Shown here: piece by piece, positions 1 to 7,439 of the stretch | Numbering within the stretch: the stretch's first letter is position 1 | How the letters are laid out: each line of letters opens with the position of its first letter | From: a virus | IMG/VR virus record: IMGVR_UViG_3300032307_000492 | Coordinates: 1 to 25,142 of that record | DNA: 25,142 nt | Strand: one strand, 5' to 3' | Translations under genes and position numbers: made by a program | Notes under the pieces: model-generated | The model's input: the letters and a program-made list of their open reading frames with translations, nothing else | Told to the model about the DNA's origin: nothing | The model's database searches: none

Positions 1-468
1 ATGGTAGAGAACAAAATCTTTATTGGTAATGGTAATATTATTAGTTTGATTCTACAAGACGAACTGCTACACAAGGGTTGGACAGCTTATCTAATCAATC
101 AGGTAATCAAAGATGACAGTAGATTTGCCCAAGCCAAGATAGAGTGTGAACAAGAAGTATATCAACTATATATGGATGTGATTCGTGAAGAAAAAGATTG
201 GGCCACTTATTTGTTTAAGATGGGTCCAGTGATTGGACTCAATGCAAATATTTTGCGAGACTTTGTAGATTATACCGCAGTAGGCGCACTGAAGGACATT
301 GGTATCAAATATAATAGTACTGCTCCTAAGTCAACACCTATTCCTTGGTTCAACAAGCATAGCGATACCAGTAAGAAACAGACTGCACTACAGGAAAGTG
401 AAAGCACTAACTATGTCATTGGAGTCATGTCCGAATCTCTTGATTACGATGAACTACCTAGTTTATAA
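1..468 (+). CDS. nrdB: Ribonucleotide reductase class Ia small (beta) subunit, C-terminal part
   Basis: This is the last 155 residues of a class I ribonucleotide reductase beta subunit, which holds the di-iron/tyrosyl radical used with NrdA to make deoxyribonucleotides. The visible part matches the end of NrdB: a DELLH segment (E21, H24) at the place of the last two iron ligands (E238/H241 of E. coli NrdB), then a QEKDWA-like EEKDWATYLF segment, an IGLN motif, a PIPWF motif (NPIPW in E. coli) and an acidic tail that in this family docks onto NrdA. The methionine at base 1 is internal to the family, so the true start and the radical tyrosine lie upstream of the window. The glutaredoxin gene that can supply reducing power follows after 6 bases. 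Phages use this pair to feed DNA replication. Confidence 0.93.
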   Translation: MVENKIFIGNGNIISLILQDELLHKGWTAYLINQVIKDDSRFAQAKIECEQEVYQLYMDVIREEKDWATYLFKMGPVIGLNANILRDFVDYTAVGALKDIGIKYNSTAPKSTPIPWFNKHSDTSKKQTALQESESTNYVIGVMSESLDYDELPSL

Positions 469-474
469 TAAATT

Positions 475-717
475 ATGATAACTGTATACTCAAAAAACAA
501 TTGCCCGTTCTGCGACAGAGCCAAGGCACTATTAGAAAGCAAAAGCGTTCCATTCACAGTAATTAAAATGGAAGACGATCCCAGCGCCCGCGAGTTCCTA
601 ATGGAACAGGGACTGCGTTCCGTCCCGCAAATTTTCAAGGACGGCGTTCTACTGCCAGGCGGCTTTCAAGGACTGGCCAGTAAAGATGAAGAATTTTTTA
701 ACACACTAAAAGGATAA
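475..717 (+). CDS. grx: Glutaredoxin
   Basis: An 80-residue glutaredoxin that transfers electrons (normally from glutathione) to the disulfide of ribonucleotide reductase. The CPFC active site is at residues 9-12, the cis-proline loop reads SVPQIF, and the GG of the glutathione-binding region follows near residue 62. The length is typical of a single-domain glutaredoxin. It lies 6 bases after nrdB and 2 bases before the next gene, which suggests one nucleotide-synthesis operon as in T4 and its relatives. An NrdH-type redoxin is the alternative, but CPFC is also seen in phage glutaredoxins. Confidence 0.92.
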   Translation: MITVYSKNNCPFCDRAKALLESKSVPFTVIKMEDDPSAREFLMEQGLRSVPQIFKDGVLLPGGFQGLASKDEEFFNTLKG

Positions 718-719
718 AC

Positions 720-1010
720 ATGTTAATTGACAAAGGCGTAAGCATCGGTGAAGTAATCACCTTAAAACTAACCAGCGGCGAAGAAATTGTTGCCAAACTA
801 GCAGAAGAGACCACTGCTTATTACAAGCTATCACGTCCGATGGTAATTGGCATGGGCCCAAATGGTCCAGGACTAATGCCCTATCTGTTTACAATTCATC
901 CAGATAAAGAAGTTAAACTATCAAAAACCACAGTTACAGTGGCAGAGTCAACAGATGCCAGCTTTGCCAAACAATTCTTAGAAACAACTTCGGGCATTAA
1001 GCTGGTATAA
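720..1010 (+). CDS. Small conserved phage protein with an SGEE motif (LSm-like fold possible)
   Basis: A 96-residue acidic protein of unknown role. Residues 10-27 (GEVITLKLTSGEEIVAKL) resemble the beta-strand pattern of Sm/LSm-like small barrels, but the similarity is short and the fold is inferred. The middle is rich in Gly and Pro (MGPNGPG), and there is no signal peptide or membrane helix. The start is supported by an AAAGGA ribosome-binding site overlapping the end of the glutaredoxin gene. Its stop codon lies inside the late promoter of the next gene, so this gene closes the nrdB unit. Proteins of this general type are common in T4-like marine phages near nucleotide-metabolism genes. Confidence 0.6.
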   Translation: MLIDKGVSIGEVITLKLTSGEEIVAKLAEETTAYYKLSRPMVIGMGPNGPGLMPYLFTIHPDKEVKLSKTTVTVAESTDASFAKQFLETTSGIKLV

Positions 1011-1013
1011 ATA
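1006..1013 (+). promoter_or_regulatory. T4-type late promoter (TATAAATA)
   Basis: Exact TATAAATA, the T4 late-promoter consensus, overlapping the stop codon of the preceding gene and 17 bases before the ATG at 1031. A GGAG ribosome-binding site lies between them. Confidence 0.8.
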
Positions 1014-1030
1014 CTGAAAAGGAGTAGTCC

Positions 1031-1762
1031 ATGTCAATCGTAACAGTAACAATACCGTTTCCAGGTGGTACAGCCACAATGGCTGATTCCACTGCTCAAG
1101 CTATTATTGCACAGACAACAGCACTCAGTGGCTTACTGAGCAAACAAATATTGTTTATGGAACAAAACGTTGGCTTGGCTGCTATTAAAACACCTGGTAC
1201 TTTTCTCAGTCAGCTGAACGTAGTAGCGGATTCATTAAATGACACAACTATAATACTTTCTGAAATACTGGAAGGTCAAAAAGAACTAGTAGCCCAACTG
1301 GGTGGATTACAAACATCCATTAACGCAGTGCAGGGACAAATTGCCTCAGGTGTTACTACTCAACAACTGGCATTAGCTGATCAAATTAAGAATAACAAAT
1401 TTCAACAGTTAAACACCAACGCCTCACTAACCCGTGCTGAACTACCACCCGTTGAAGTAAAACCTGAGGATATATCACAAAGCGTTGCTACAGCAATTCA
1501 GGATATCGGAGTAATCAAGATTCAAGCTACTGCATCTCAATTAGTAGAATCAAATATTTCAGCTGGTATTGCATGGACTGCAACTCAAGCCAATAACATT
1601 ATATCTCAAAGTTTCATAGGAAAAGCAGCCGCAAGCGCCAAAACTGCAATTAAGGGATTCCTTAACATTGTTGATCCAGAAGTAGTTAAACTACAGGTAG
1701 CAACTAAGGCCAAAGAACGAGCAGCTCAGTCGTTGAAGAAACCAGTAATTGAAGAGAAATAA
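1031..1762 (+). CDS. Putative virion-associated protein upstream of the PAAR gene
   Basis: A 243-residue protein I cannot assign to a family. It is rich in Ala, Thr, Gln and Ile, and residues about 70-135 have the spacing of a helical coiled coil (SEILEGQKELVAQLGGLQTSINAVQGQI). A Pro/Glu segment (PPVEVKPED) follows, then a second helical Ala-rich part and a basic C-terminus. There is no signal peptide. An exact T4-type late promoter precedes it, and the PAAR-tip gene starts on the next base after its stop codon. A baseplate or spike-related structural role is therefore likely, but it is inferred from context alone. Confidence 0.6.
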   Translation: MSIVTVTIPFPGGTATMADSTAQAIIAQTTALSGLLSKQILFMEQNVGLAAIKTPGTFLSQLNVVADSLNDTTIILSEILEGQKELVAQLGGLQTSINAVQGQIASGVTTQQLALADQIKNNKFQQLNTNASLTRAELPPVEVKPEDISQSVATAIQDIGVIKIQATASQLVESNISAGIAWTATQANNIISQSFIGKAAASAKTAIKGFLNIVDPEVVKLQVATKAKERAAQSLKKPVIEEK

Positions 1763-2017
1763 ATGAAAGACAGTGTTGCTCGTTTGGGCAAAGACACTGC
1801 GGCAGGCAGTGCCATAATGTCTGGAGCCACCACAGTAATAACCAATGATGTGTTTACTGCATTTGTGACCTCAGCCACTGCTAGCGGAAGTATTGTAGTT
1901 GCTGGATCTGCTACAGTATTTGTAGAAGACAAAGCTGTAGCTAGAGAAAGTGATCCGTTAAACACAGGTGGTAACATTACCACTGGCAGTGGCAACGTGT
2001 TTGCTGGATCAAAATAA
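1763..2017 (+). CDS. PAAR-like spike-tip protein (T4 gp5.4 type)
   Basis: An 84-residue protein of Gly/Ser/Thr/Val-rich beta repeats: GSAIMSGATTV, GSIVVAGSATVFVEDKAVARESD and GGNITTGSGNVFAG. This is the pattern of PAAR proteins, which form the sharp cone at the end of contractile-tail spikes (gp5.4 in T4, and type VI secretion spikes) and help pierce the outer membrane. The start ATG directly follows the stop of the preceding gene, so the two are translationally coupled and share the late promoter at 1006. Other PAAR proteins bind a metal with His/Cys residues, but none are present here. Confidence 0.75.
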   Translation: MKDSVARLGKDTAAGSAIMSGATTVITNDVFTAFVTSATASGSIVVAGSATVFVEDKAVARESDPLNTGGNITTGSGNVFAGSK

Positions 2018-2031
2018 ATCAGTCAAATATA

Positions 2032-2060
2032 TTGACCATGTAGTTTATTTCTGCTAAATT
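2032..2060 (+). promoter_or_regulatory. Probable sigma70-type promoter
   Basis: TTGACC (2032-2037), a 17-base spacer and TAAATT (2055-2060), which matches 4 of 6 bases of the -10 box. It lies in the 81-base gap before the histone-H1-like gene, whose start at 2099 has a strong AAGGAG site. Confidence 0.5.
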
Positions 2061-2098
2061 AAGTATGCGTTAACTTTCGCACCTTAAGGAGAAAAAAA

Positions 2099-2293
2099 AT
2101 GGCTACAAACAAATATCAAGAATTCACAGCAATCATCGAAGCAATGGAATCGGACTTTGAAAAGTTCTATGACAAAGAAGTAGGTGCAGCCGGTACTCGT
2201 GTTCGCAAGCATTGTCAAGATTTGGCAAAACTTTGCAAAGAAACTCGCAACGATGTAACCGCAGTTAAAAACGAGCGTAAAGAATCTAAGTAA
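2099..2293 (+). CDS. Histone H1-like basic protein (Hc1 family)
   Basis: A 64-residue, Lys/Arg-rich, all-helical protein. The order of motifs (a helix with DFEKFYDKEVGAAGTRVRKHCQDLAKLCKETRNDV, then a Lys-rich tail) resembles the bacterial/chlamydial histone H1-like Hc1 family, where a helix with AAAQRVR is followed by KLEK(I/V)AKxYRKES. These proteins bind DNA non-specifically and compact it. In a phage the likely roles are remodelling the host nucleoid or covering phage DNA. It has its own leader with a possible sigma70-like promoter and a strong ribosome-binding site, so early expression is plausible. The family assignment rests on short similarity. Confidence 0.65.
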   Translation: MATNKYQEFTAIIEAMESDFEKFYDKEVGAAGTRVRKHCQDLAKLCKETRNDVTAVKNERKESK

Positions 2294-2296
2294 TGA

Positions 2297-3163
2297 ATGA
2301 ACGATCAGGTCAAATACCCTTATAGGATTGATCCTTTTGAACCATTTATTTTAGAGTACATTCCTGTATTTGGAACTGAGGAGAAAATAAATTTTTTCTA
2401 CAAGTACAAACGCAAAAATGAAAATTTATATCTAGGTAAAATTAACAAGGACCACCTTTTATTAAAATCTTCAGATTCTTTGTTACGGTCAATTGAGCCG
2501 TACTTTGTAAAAAAACAATACCTGGATACAAATATTGTTACTGATCTTAGTAAAAGGTTGTTTCCTAAAGTATGTTGGTTAACAGATTCTTTTTTTAAAA
2601 AAGGATTTGAACATCCGGTTTCAGTGCATTACAATCCGAGACTTCAACGGAATGTAATGCATCCGGGTTCTATCAGAAATCATATTATTCAATTATTTCA
2701 AGACACCCCTGATGTAGATTGTTTATATTTCAATTTAGGTGGTGTTAATTTTGAATTCATGTCTACGATGCGAATAGTCGAACAAGATGAATTAATAAAA
2801 CTTAAAGACAATATCCAAATAGAATTAGTCGCAGATCATACTTCTATTGTGCCGCATATCAATTTAGACTACAAGTCGGTTGTACCTAACATCAGTCGTT
2901 GGCAAGAATTTATATATAGACGACTTACAAGTGCAACATTCACTATGTCATGTAACGATAACATAGAAATGTTTGCTCCCTGGATAACCACTGAAGACAA
3001 ATCTTATATTGATATAAAATTTAGTAAATCGATATACTCTTTATCAAAAAATACTCGAGACGATATAATTTGTAAAATTGCAATTCTTTCAATTCTAGGA
3101 AAATCTTATCAATGCAGACACTTTACGCTCACTCATAAACTTTCATTTTCAACGTTAGAATGA
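2297..3163 (+). CDS. Hypothetical protein, AT-rich orphan
   Basis: A 288-residue soluble protein that I do not recognise. It has no signal peptide or membrane helix and is rich in aromatic, Lys and Asp/Asn residues. A central stretch, residues about 106-128 (HPVSVHYNPRLQRNVMHPGSIRNHIIQLF), has an HPGSIR element that loosely recalls the substrate loop of ParB/sulfiredoxin-like phage proteins, but this is too weak for a call. Its codons are visibly richer in A and T than those of its neighbours, which suggests recent acquisition. The start at 2297 follows the previous stop by 3 bases, and its last codons overlap the glycosyltransferase start (ATGA), so the two are probably translated together and may act together. 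Confidence 0.7.
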   Translation: MNDQVKYPYRIDPFEPFILEYIPVFGTEEKINFFYKYKRKNENLYLGKINKDHLLLKSSDSLLRSIEPYFVKKQYLDTNIVTDLSKRLFPKVCWLTDSFFKKGFEHPVSVHYNPRLQRNVMHPGSIRNHIIQLFQDTPDVDCLYFNLGGVNFEFMSTMRIVEQDELIKLKDNIQIELVADHTSIVPHINLDYKSVVPNISRWQEFIYRRLTSATFTMSCNDNIEMFAPWITTEDKSYIDIKFSKSIYSLSKNTRDDIICKIAILSILGKSYQCRHFTLTHKLSFSTLE

Positions 3164-3834
3164 TTCCAATCTTTATAGGTTACGACACACAGGAAACTGT
3201 AGCATATCATGTATGCTCGAACAGTATCATACGAACTGCCAATTACCCAATCAGTATCATTCCGCTGTCTTTACAACTATTGAACAACTATAAAGAAACG
3301 CACACAGACGGTAGTAATCGATTTGTTTATACAAGATTCTTAGTACCCGAGCTCACAGGCTATAATGGATGGGCAATTTACATAGACGGAGATATGATTA
3401 TTCAATCTGCCATCGATGAGCTGTGGAAACTGCGCGACGAGTCAAAAGCAGTTATGGTAGTCAAACACAACTACCAAACTCGGATGCCTGAAAAGTATCT
3501 CGGCAGTAAGAATGAAGACTACCCTAGAAAGAATTGGTCCAGCGTGATATTGTGGAATTGCGCTCACCCGGCTAATCAACAAGTTAATACTGAGTTTGTT
3601 CAAAATAACTCAGGATCATATCTGCATAGATTTTCATGGCTGACCGACAATGAAATTGGAGAGCTACCAATAGAATGGAATTGGCTAGCAGACGAGTACG
3701 GGCCAAACTCAGAAGCCAAACTCATACATTATACACTGGGAACTCCGTGTTTTGAACAGTGTCAAAATACTCCAATGGCACAAGAATGGCATTCGGAACT
3801 CAAGTTGACAACATTTTACCAAAATAACAGTTGA
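3160..3834 (+). CDS. GT-A glycosyltransferase (DxD type)
   Basis: A 224-residue glycosyltransferase with one GT-A domain. The metal/nucleotide-sugar-binding motif is DGD at residues 76-78 (IYIDGDMI), preceded by a conserved DGSNRFVYTRFLVPEL segment. It is followed by NEDYPRKNWSSVILWNC, typical of a family found in bacteria, cyanophages and pelagiphages, and a C-terminal IHYTLGTPCF segment holds the His expected near the metal. The acceptor is unknown: phage DNA, the virion surface or a host envelope sugar. It overlaps the preceding orphan gene by 4 bases. Its stop codon sits inside the -35 box of the next gene's promoter. Confidence 0.85.
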   Translation: MIPIFIGYDTQETVAYHVCSNSIIRTANYPISIIPLSLQLLNNYKETHTDGSNRFVYTRFLVPELTGYNGWAIYIDGDMIIQSAIDELWKLRDESKAVMVVKHNYQTRMPEKYLGSKNEDYPRKNWSSVILWNCAHPANQQVNTEFVQNNSGSYLHRFSWLTDNEIGELPIEWNWLADEYGPNSEAKLIHYTLGTPCFEQCQNTPMAQEWHSELKLTTFYQNNS

Positions 3835-3867
3835 CACAAGTCATATCTACATGTATAATGTAGATAT
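3831..3867 (+). promoter_or_regulatory. Consensus sigma70 promoter with overlapping 10-bp palindrome
   Basis: TTGACA (3831-3836), a 17-base spacer and TATAAT (3854-3859): a perfect sigma70 promoter. A 10-base perfect inverted repeat (ATATCTACAT at 3843-3852 and ATGTAGATAT at 3858-3867, 5-base centre) covers the spacer and the -10 box. It is placed to be an operator, or a hairpin in read-through RNA. It drives the gene at 3891. Confidence 0.85.
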
Positions 3868-3890
3868 ATTAAACATTTTGGTGAATAATT

Positions 3891-4289
3891 ATGAGTATGC
3901 ATTTAGAAGGCCCGTGGCTCAGTACCACAGGCAAGAAGAAAGGTAAACGTAAATTTGCCTCAGCAGAACATAAACGTAAAGCTGAACAAGCCGATGCAGA
4001 TTGGAAAGCCCTGCAAAAGAAATGGGGGATAGAAGCTGAGGACAAGAAGCGTAGTCGTGCTTTGAGCGCACCGTCTTTGTCTAGCTCTTACAGTCTAAAG
4101 ATTCCCGAAGGCCGAAATACAACTGCGCATATTAAGAGTGTGGACACGGGCCTAGGAAATGCTGTGCTCAAGCCGGCTAAACAGTATACAGGCACCAAAG
4201 TAAAAGGTATTGCAACTATGCATAAGAGTAATGCAGTGCCGGTCTTCAGCGATGAAGAAGCAATTGATATTAGTAAAATGCGTAGATAA
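3891..4289 (+). CDS. Conserved phage protein of unknown function
   Basis: A 132-residue, very basic, soluble protein. The N-terminus MSMHLEGPWLSTTGKKKGKRKF, a helical KxAEQADADWKALQKKWG segment and a C-terminus with TGTKVKGIATMHKSNAVPVFSDEEAIDISKMRR are features I recall from a widespread group of phage proteins without a known function. The protein is probably nucleic-acid-binding, judged only by charge. It has its own consensus sigma70 promoter 32 bases upstream, so early or middle expression by host polymerase is likely. Confidence 0.75.
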   Translation: MSMHLEGPWLSTTGKKKGKRKFASAEHKRKAEQADADWKALQKKWGIEAEDKKRSRALSAPSLSSSYSLKIPEGRNTTAHIKSVDTGLGNAVLKPAKQYTGTKVKGIATMHKSNAVPVFSDEEAIDISKMRR

Positions 4290-4337
4290 TTATAAACTTA
4301 TGTTTTTATCTATATTCTACAGGCATAACTATATATT

Positions 4338-4359
4338 GTACCTCAAAAGTTTGGGGTAC
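4338..4359 (+). other. Strong hairpin in the leader before the SleB gene
   Basis: GTACCTCAA and TTGGGGTAC form a 9-bp stem (one T:G wobble) with a 4-base loop. No T-run follows directly, so it does not look like a simple terminator. A second weak AAGC/GCTT hairpin follows at about 4362-4377. The 163-base gap 4290-4452 otherwise holds only the AAGGAG site at 4440-4445 for the SleB gene and a 16-codon ORF at 4390-4440 without a usable ribosome-binding site spacing. Confidence 0.45.
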
Positions 4360-4452
4360 CTAAGCAGTAGGCTTTTAACGCATAAGGAGATGTATCGAAG
4401 CCATATAAAGACGGAACTAGCAATTCCTATTCCAGCGTAAAGGAGAAATAAC

Positions 4453-4983
4453 ATGATACGCATCATCAAAACAGTAGTATTTCTGCTAGCAATTCTAGCA
4501 GTCACAGTAGCAGGGTATATAGCAGTTAACTATAAACTGGAAACCCTAAAAACAGCTCGCATGGAAGTGAGCCCAGTTACAGCACAGTTAAGACAAAAAC
4601 AATTAGATTGTCTAGCTCGTAACATCTATTATGAAGCAGGCGGCGAACCCTTTGAAGGTAAAGTAGCTGTTGCACAAGTCACCATTAACAGAGCAGAAAG
4701 CAGTCAGTTTCCTAGCGACATCTGCCAGGTTGTTTATCAGAAAAATATTATCTATGAAAAGGTTCTATGTCAGTTCAGTTGGTATTGCGACAGTGCAAGC
4801 CTTAAGAAACCTATGAACGGCCCTGTATATACAGAAAGCATGGAAGTAGCCAAAAAAGTGTTGCTGGAGGGATTTAGATTGCCTTCAATAAAAGATGCAC
4901 TTTATTTTCACGGTGACTATATCAACCCAGGATGGAAACGTGAAAGAGTAGCAAAAATTGGTCGTCACATATTTTACAAATAA
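4453..4983 (+). CDS. Membrane-anchored cell-wall hydrolase, SleB/CwlJ family
   Basis: A 176-residue protein with an N-terminal membrane helix (residues about 5-25), a short linker and a SleB-type hydrolase domain from residue 53. The signature ARNIYYEAGGEPFEGKVAVAQVTINR contains the conserved glutamate E61 thought to be catalytic. FPSDICQVVYQ and CQFSWYCD follow, as in the family. The enzyme cuts peptidoglycan, probably as a lytic transglycosylase or amidase. The signal-anchor arrangement suggests export by the host Sec system (SAR-endolysin-like) rather than holin-dependent release. A small three-helix membrane protein follows after 9 bases and may assist lysis. The start has a good AAAGGAG site. 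Confidence 0.87.
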   Translation: MIRIIKTVVFLLAILAVTVAGYIAVNYKLETLKTARMEVSPVTAQLRQKQLDCLARNIYYEAGGEPFEGKVAVAQVTINRAESSQFPSDICQVVYQKNIIYEKVLCQFSWYCDSASLKKPMNGPVYTESMEVAKKVLLEGFRLPSIKDALYFHGDYINPGWKRERVAKIGRHIFYK

Positions 4984-4992
4984 GGAAACAAC

Positions 4993-5328
4993 ATGAACAC
5001 AAGCCAAATAAAACAATTTGCCCAAGACTTATTTAATTTGGATCTTTGGGTCAAATCTATCAAAGAACATGCTCCTCACATCAGTGCAGAAACAGCTGGT
5101 TGGATAGCAGTAGTGTTACTGCACCTTGCCACCGTTCCAACCATGATTGCGGTGCTGACTGGACTAACTGAAAAGATGCCACCTGTAGATATGGTACTTT
5201 TTAGCTGGTTGGGGTTGTTTTTATTCTTTGTTAAAGCTACAATACAGAAAGACTTGCTTAACATTGTGACCATAGGATTTGGGTTCTTTTGTCAGGCTGC
5301 ACTTTTAGCCCTTATCGTATTCAAATAA
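4993..5328 (+). CDS. Small three-helix membrane protein next to the hydrolase
   Basis: A 111-residue membrane protein with three hydrophobic segments at about 36-58, 66-82 and 90-110. The N-terminal 30 residues are amphipathic. A holin-like or lysis-helper role is suggested by its position 9 bases after the SleB gene, but membrane proteins of this size are common in T4-like phages for other reasons, and no family motif was recognised. AAGGAAAC before the ATG is a plausible ribosome-binding site. Confidence 0.7.
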   Translation: MNTSQIKQFAQDLFNLDLWVKSIKEHAPHISAETAGWIAVVLLHLATVPTMIAVLTGLTEKMPPVDMVLFSWLGLFLFFVKATIQKDLLNIVTIGFGFFCQAALLALIVFK

Positions 5329-5329
5329 C

Positions 5330-5337
5330 GATAAATA
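5330..5337 (+). promoter_or_regulatory. T4-type late promoter (GATAAATA)
   Basis: GATAAATA 23 bases before the ATG at 5361, followed by AAGGAG. It places the next gene in the late class. Confidence 0.75.
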
Positions 5338-5360
5338 TTAGATAATTAAGGAGCATCCAA

Positions 5361-5948
5361 ATGCCATCAGGATTTCAAAACGACGCAAATCAGATTCAGT
5401 CTGAAATGCACAGAGTAGTAATTACAATGAGTAATACCACATATTACCCAACAACAGGCGGCGACGCCAATGATAGAGGTGGAGTAACACCAACATCAGC
5501 CGATGCGTTTGCCACAGCTGATTTGCCAACCACGTTGGCTCTATCGCAGAATCGTTCACGCGGCAATATGCGTTTTCGCAATATTGTTAACCAAGTGACT
5601 GGTTTGACAGACATGCAAGTTCGCGATATTACAATCACAGAAGCCAACGGTGATGCACAAGCAACTAGCTTGGCATTTACCCTATTGATCGAGCGTCCAG
5701 AGTTTATTCAAACTGGCGGCACAGCTATTGATGGTTCAACTGCATTGACAACGCGAGCTCTAGTTCTTAAGAACGAAATTGCCAAGGCAATTCGTTTGAC
5801 TACTACTGCTTCAATGCGTGTATTCGATCCAACTTCAAGCGAAGGAACACAAGAGTCTATCACAGTTACTCATACCGGTGCAACTGCCAGTCAAACATAC
5901 GGCACAGTTGCAGTCACACTCATCGACGAGTCAACACTTTTTGATTAA
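5361..5948 (+). CDS. Putative virion structural protein
   Basis: A 195-residue protein, beta-rich and high in Thr/Ala/Asn. The segments SRGNMRFRNIVNQVTGLTDMQVRDITITEANGDAQATSLAFTLLIER and AKAIRLTTTASMRVFDPTSSEGTQESITVTH resemble virion proteins that I recall from T4-like marine phages, but the exact place in the particle is unknown. A late promoter and AAGGAG site precede it. The next gene starts 9 bases after its stop. Confidence 0.7.
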   Translation: MPSGFQNDANQIQSEMHRVVITMSNTTYYPTTGGDANDRGGVTPTSADAFATADLPTTLALSQNRSRGNMRFRNIVNQVTGLTDMQVRDITITEANGDAQATSLAFTLLIERPEFIQTGGTAIDGSTALTTRALVLKNEIAKAIRLTTTASMRVFDPTSSEGTQESITVTHTGATASQTYGTVAVTLIDESTLFD

Positions 5949-5957
5949 GCACATTTA

Positions 5958-7439
5958 ATGATACTAGCCTGGTTACTTCTACTCACCGGCCTTACAATCT
6001 CAGCAGTTGCGATCTACTACTCAGTAGTAGGTCTCACTGCTATTTTTGCCGCCGCCGCAATCCCCATCATAGTCATGGGATCAGCTTTAGAAGTAGGCAA
6101 GCTGGTTTGTGCCTCATGGCTTAAGGCCAATTGGGAACGTGCTCCACGTTTTATAAAGTACTACATGATCACTGCGGTAGTTGTGTTAATGATCATAACA
6201 TCAATGGGTATTTTTGGATTCCTTTCAAAAGCACACAGCGATCAAAGTTTAGTCTCCGGTGATGTTCAAAGTAAGATTGCCATTTATGATGAAAAGATTA
6301 AAACATCAAAGGACAATATAGATGCAAACCGTAAAGCACTTGCTCAAATGGACCAGGCTGTCGATCAAAGTATGGCACGCTCGAGCGATGAAAAAGGTGC
6401 CGATAAAGCCGTTGCGTTACGCAGAGCTCAAGCTAAAGAAAGAGCTAGACTTCAAGCAGAGATTACTGCGGAACAAAAGAACATTGCTCAACTCAATGAG
6501 CAAGCCGCTCCCATACGTGCAGAAGTTCGAAAGGTCGAAGCAGAAGTAGGCCCAATCAAATATATTGCCAAGTTCATTTATGGTGAGCAAGCCGCAGACG
6601 AAAACATGTTGGAAAAAGCAGTAACATGGATCATTATTCTTATTGTTATTGTGTTCGATCCTTTGGCAGTCATTATGTTACTGGCCGCACAAATGTCATT
6701 CCAGTGGAAGCGAAATGACAAGCCGGCATATGAACCGGACGATGGTCCATTGACTGATGATCAACTTGCACAGGTACAAGAACTCGCAAATAAAGAATCT
6801 CCTCGAGGTGATATAGTAAATAAACAAGAACTATTTCCAACTTACGAAGAAATTACACCCGCACACACAGACAAAGAAGTTCCAAGCGAAACACCGTCGA
6901 CTGCACTAGGAGGTGATATAACAGCGCCGGAGGAACCAGTAGTACCGGGTACTACTGAATCAGAGCTAGATAAATGGAACAAAATGGTCGAGGAAGCTGA
7001 TAAAGCTGTTCAACAAGAAAAAGAACTGGTACAGGAAGAAGCACGAAAGTATCATCCTGCATCTGATCTAAACACAGATGTTGAGTCAGAAGATTCAAAA
7101 AAAAAAGAGCTACATGACCAAAGATCAACAAGGCAAGATACAGATAAGGCACAGGGATTAGGCTACGTTCAAAACGCAGAACAAAGTGAAGGCACTCTTT
7201 GGTCACGCATACAGGCTCCTAAATTAAAATTAAAAGATCAACTTTATGTTGAATACTCCAAGGATCAATTTGAAGGTATTGTAGTTGATCAGAGTGTGGA
7301 ACCTGAGTTGTACAATTTTATTGAAGATTGTAAAGCCAATGGGGCACGTTTTTACGGATACCCTGAAGAACAAATAGAGCATTTTGCCAGAAGGATTTAT
7401 GAACTTAGGAAAGATAACAGTAATCACACCACCGGATAG
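5958..7439 (+). CDS. Membrane protein with long coiled coil and acidic tail
   Basis: A 493-residue protein. Two or three hydrophobic segments lie at the N-terminus (about 2-45 and 68-91). A long charged coiled coil follows (about 100-205), then another membrane segment (about 220-247), then a cytoplasmic acidic, Pro/Glu-rich, probably disordered tail (about 260-420), and finally a compact C-terminal part (LYVEYSKDQFEGIVVDQSVEPELYNFIEDC...). Similar 'coil-containing membrane proteins' occur in many T4-like marine phages without a known role. It could act in host envelope remodelling or superinfection control. The next gene overlaps its end by 41 bases. Confidence 0.75.
   Translation: MILAWLLLLTGLTISAVAIYYSVVGLTAIFAAAAIPIIVMGSALEVGKLVCASWLKANWERAPRFIKYYMITAVVVLMIITSMGIFGFLSKAHSDQSLVSGDVQSKIAIYDEKIKTSKDNIDANRKALAQMDQAVDQSMARSSDEKGADKAVALRRAQAKERARLQAEITAEQKNIAQLNEQAAPIRAEVRKVEAEVGPIKYIAKFIYGEQAADENMLEKAVTWIIILIVIVFDPLAVIMLLAAQMSFQWKRNDKPAYEPDDGPLTDDQLAQVQELANKESPRGDIVNKQELFPTYEEITPAHTDKEVPSETPSTALGGDITAPEEPVVPGTTESELDKWNKMVEEADKAVQQEKELVQEEARKYHPASDLNTDVESEDSKKKELHDQRSTRQDTDKAQGLGYVQNAEQSEGTLWSRIQAPKLKLKDQLYVEYSKDQFEGIVVDQSVEPELYNFIEDCKANGARFYGYPEEQIEHFARRIYELRKDNSNHTTG

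Noticed and set aside
2614-2690. ParB-like nuclease motif in the orphan protein
   Set aside because: HPGSIR is only a short resemblance. The rest of the family pattern is not visible, so no function was assigned.
4210-4440. 76-codon reading frame after the gene at 3891
   Set aside because: It overlaps the end of a conserved gene in another frame, has no ribosome-binding site, and its product is low in complexity and unlike any protein. The region is better described as a leader with hairpins.
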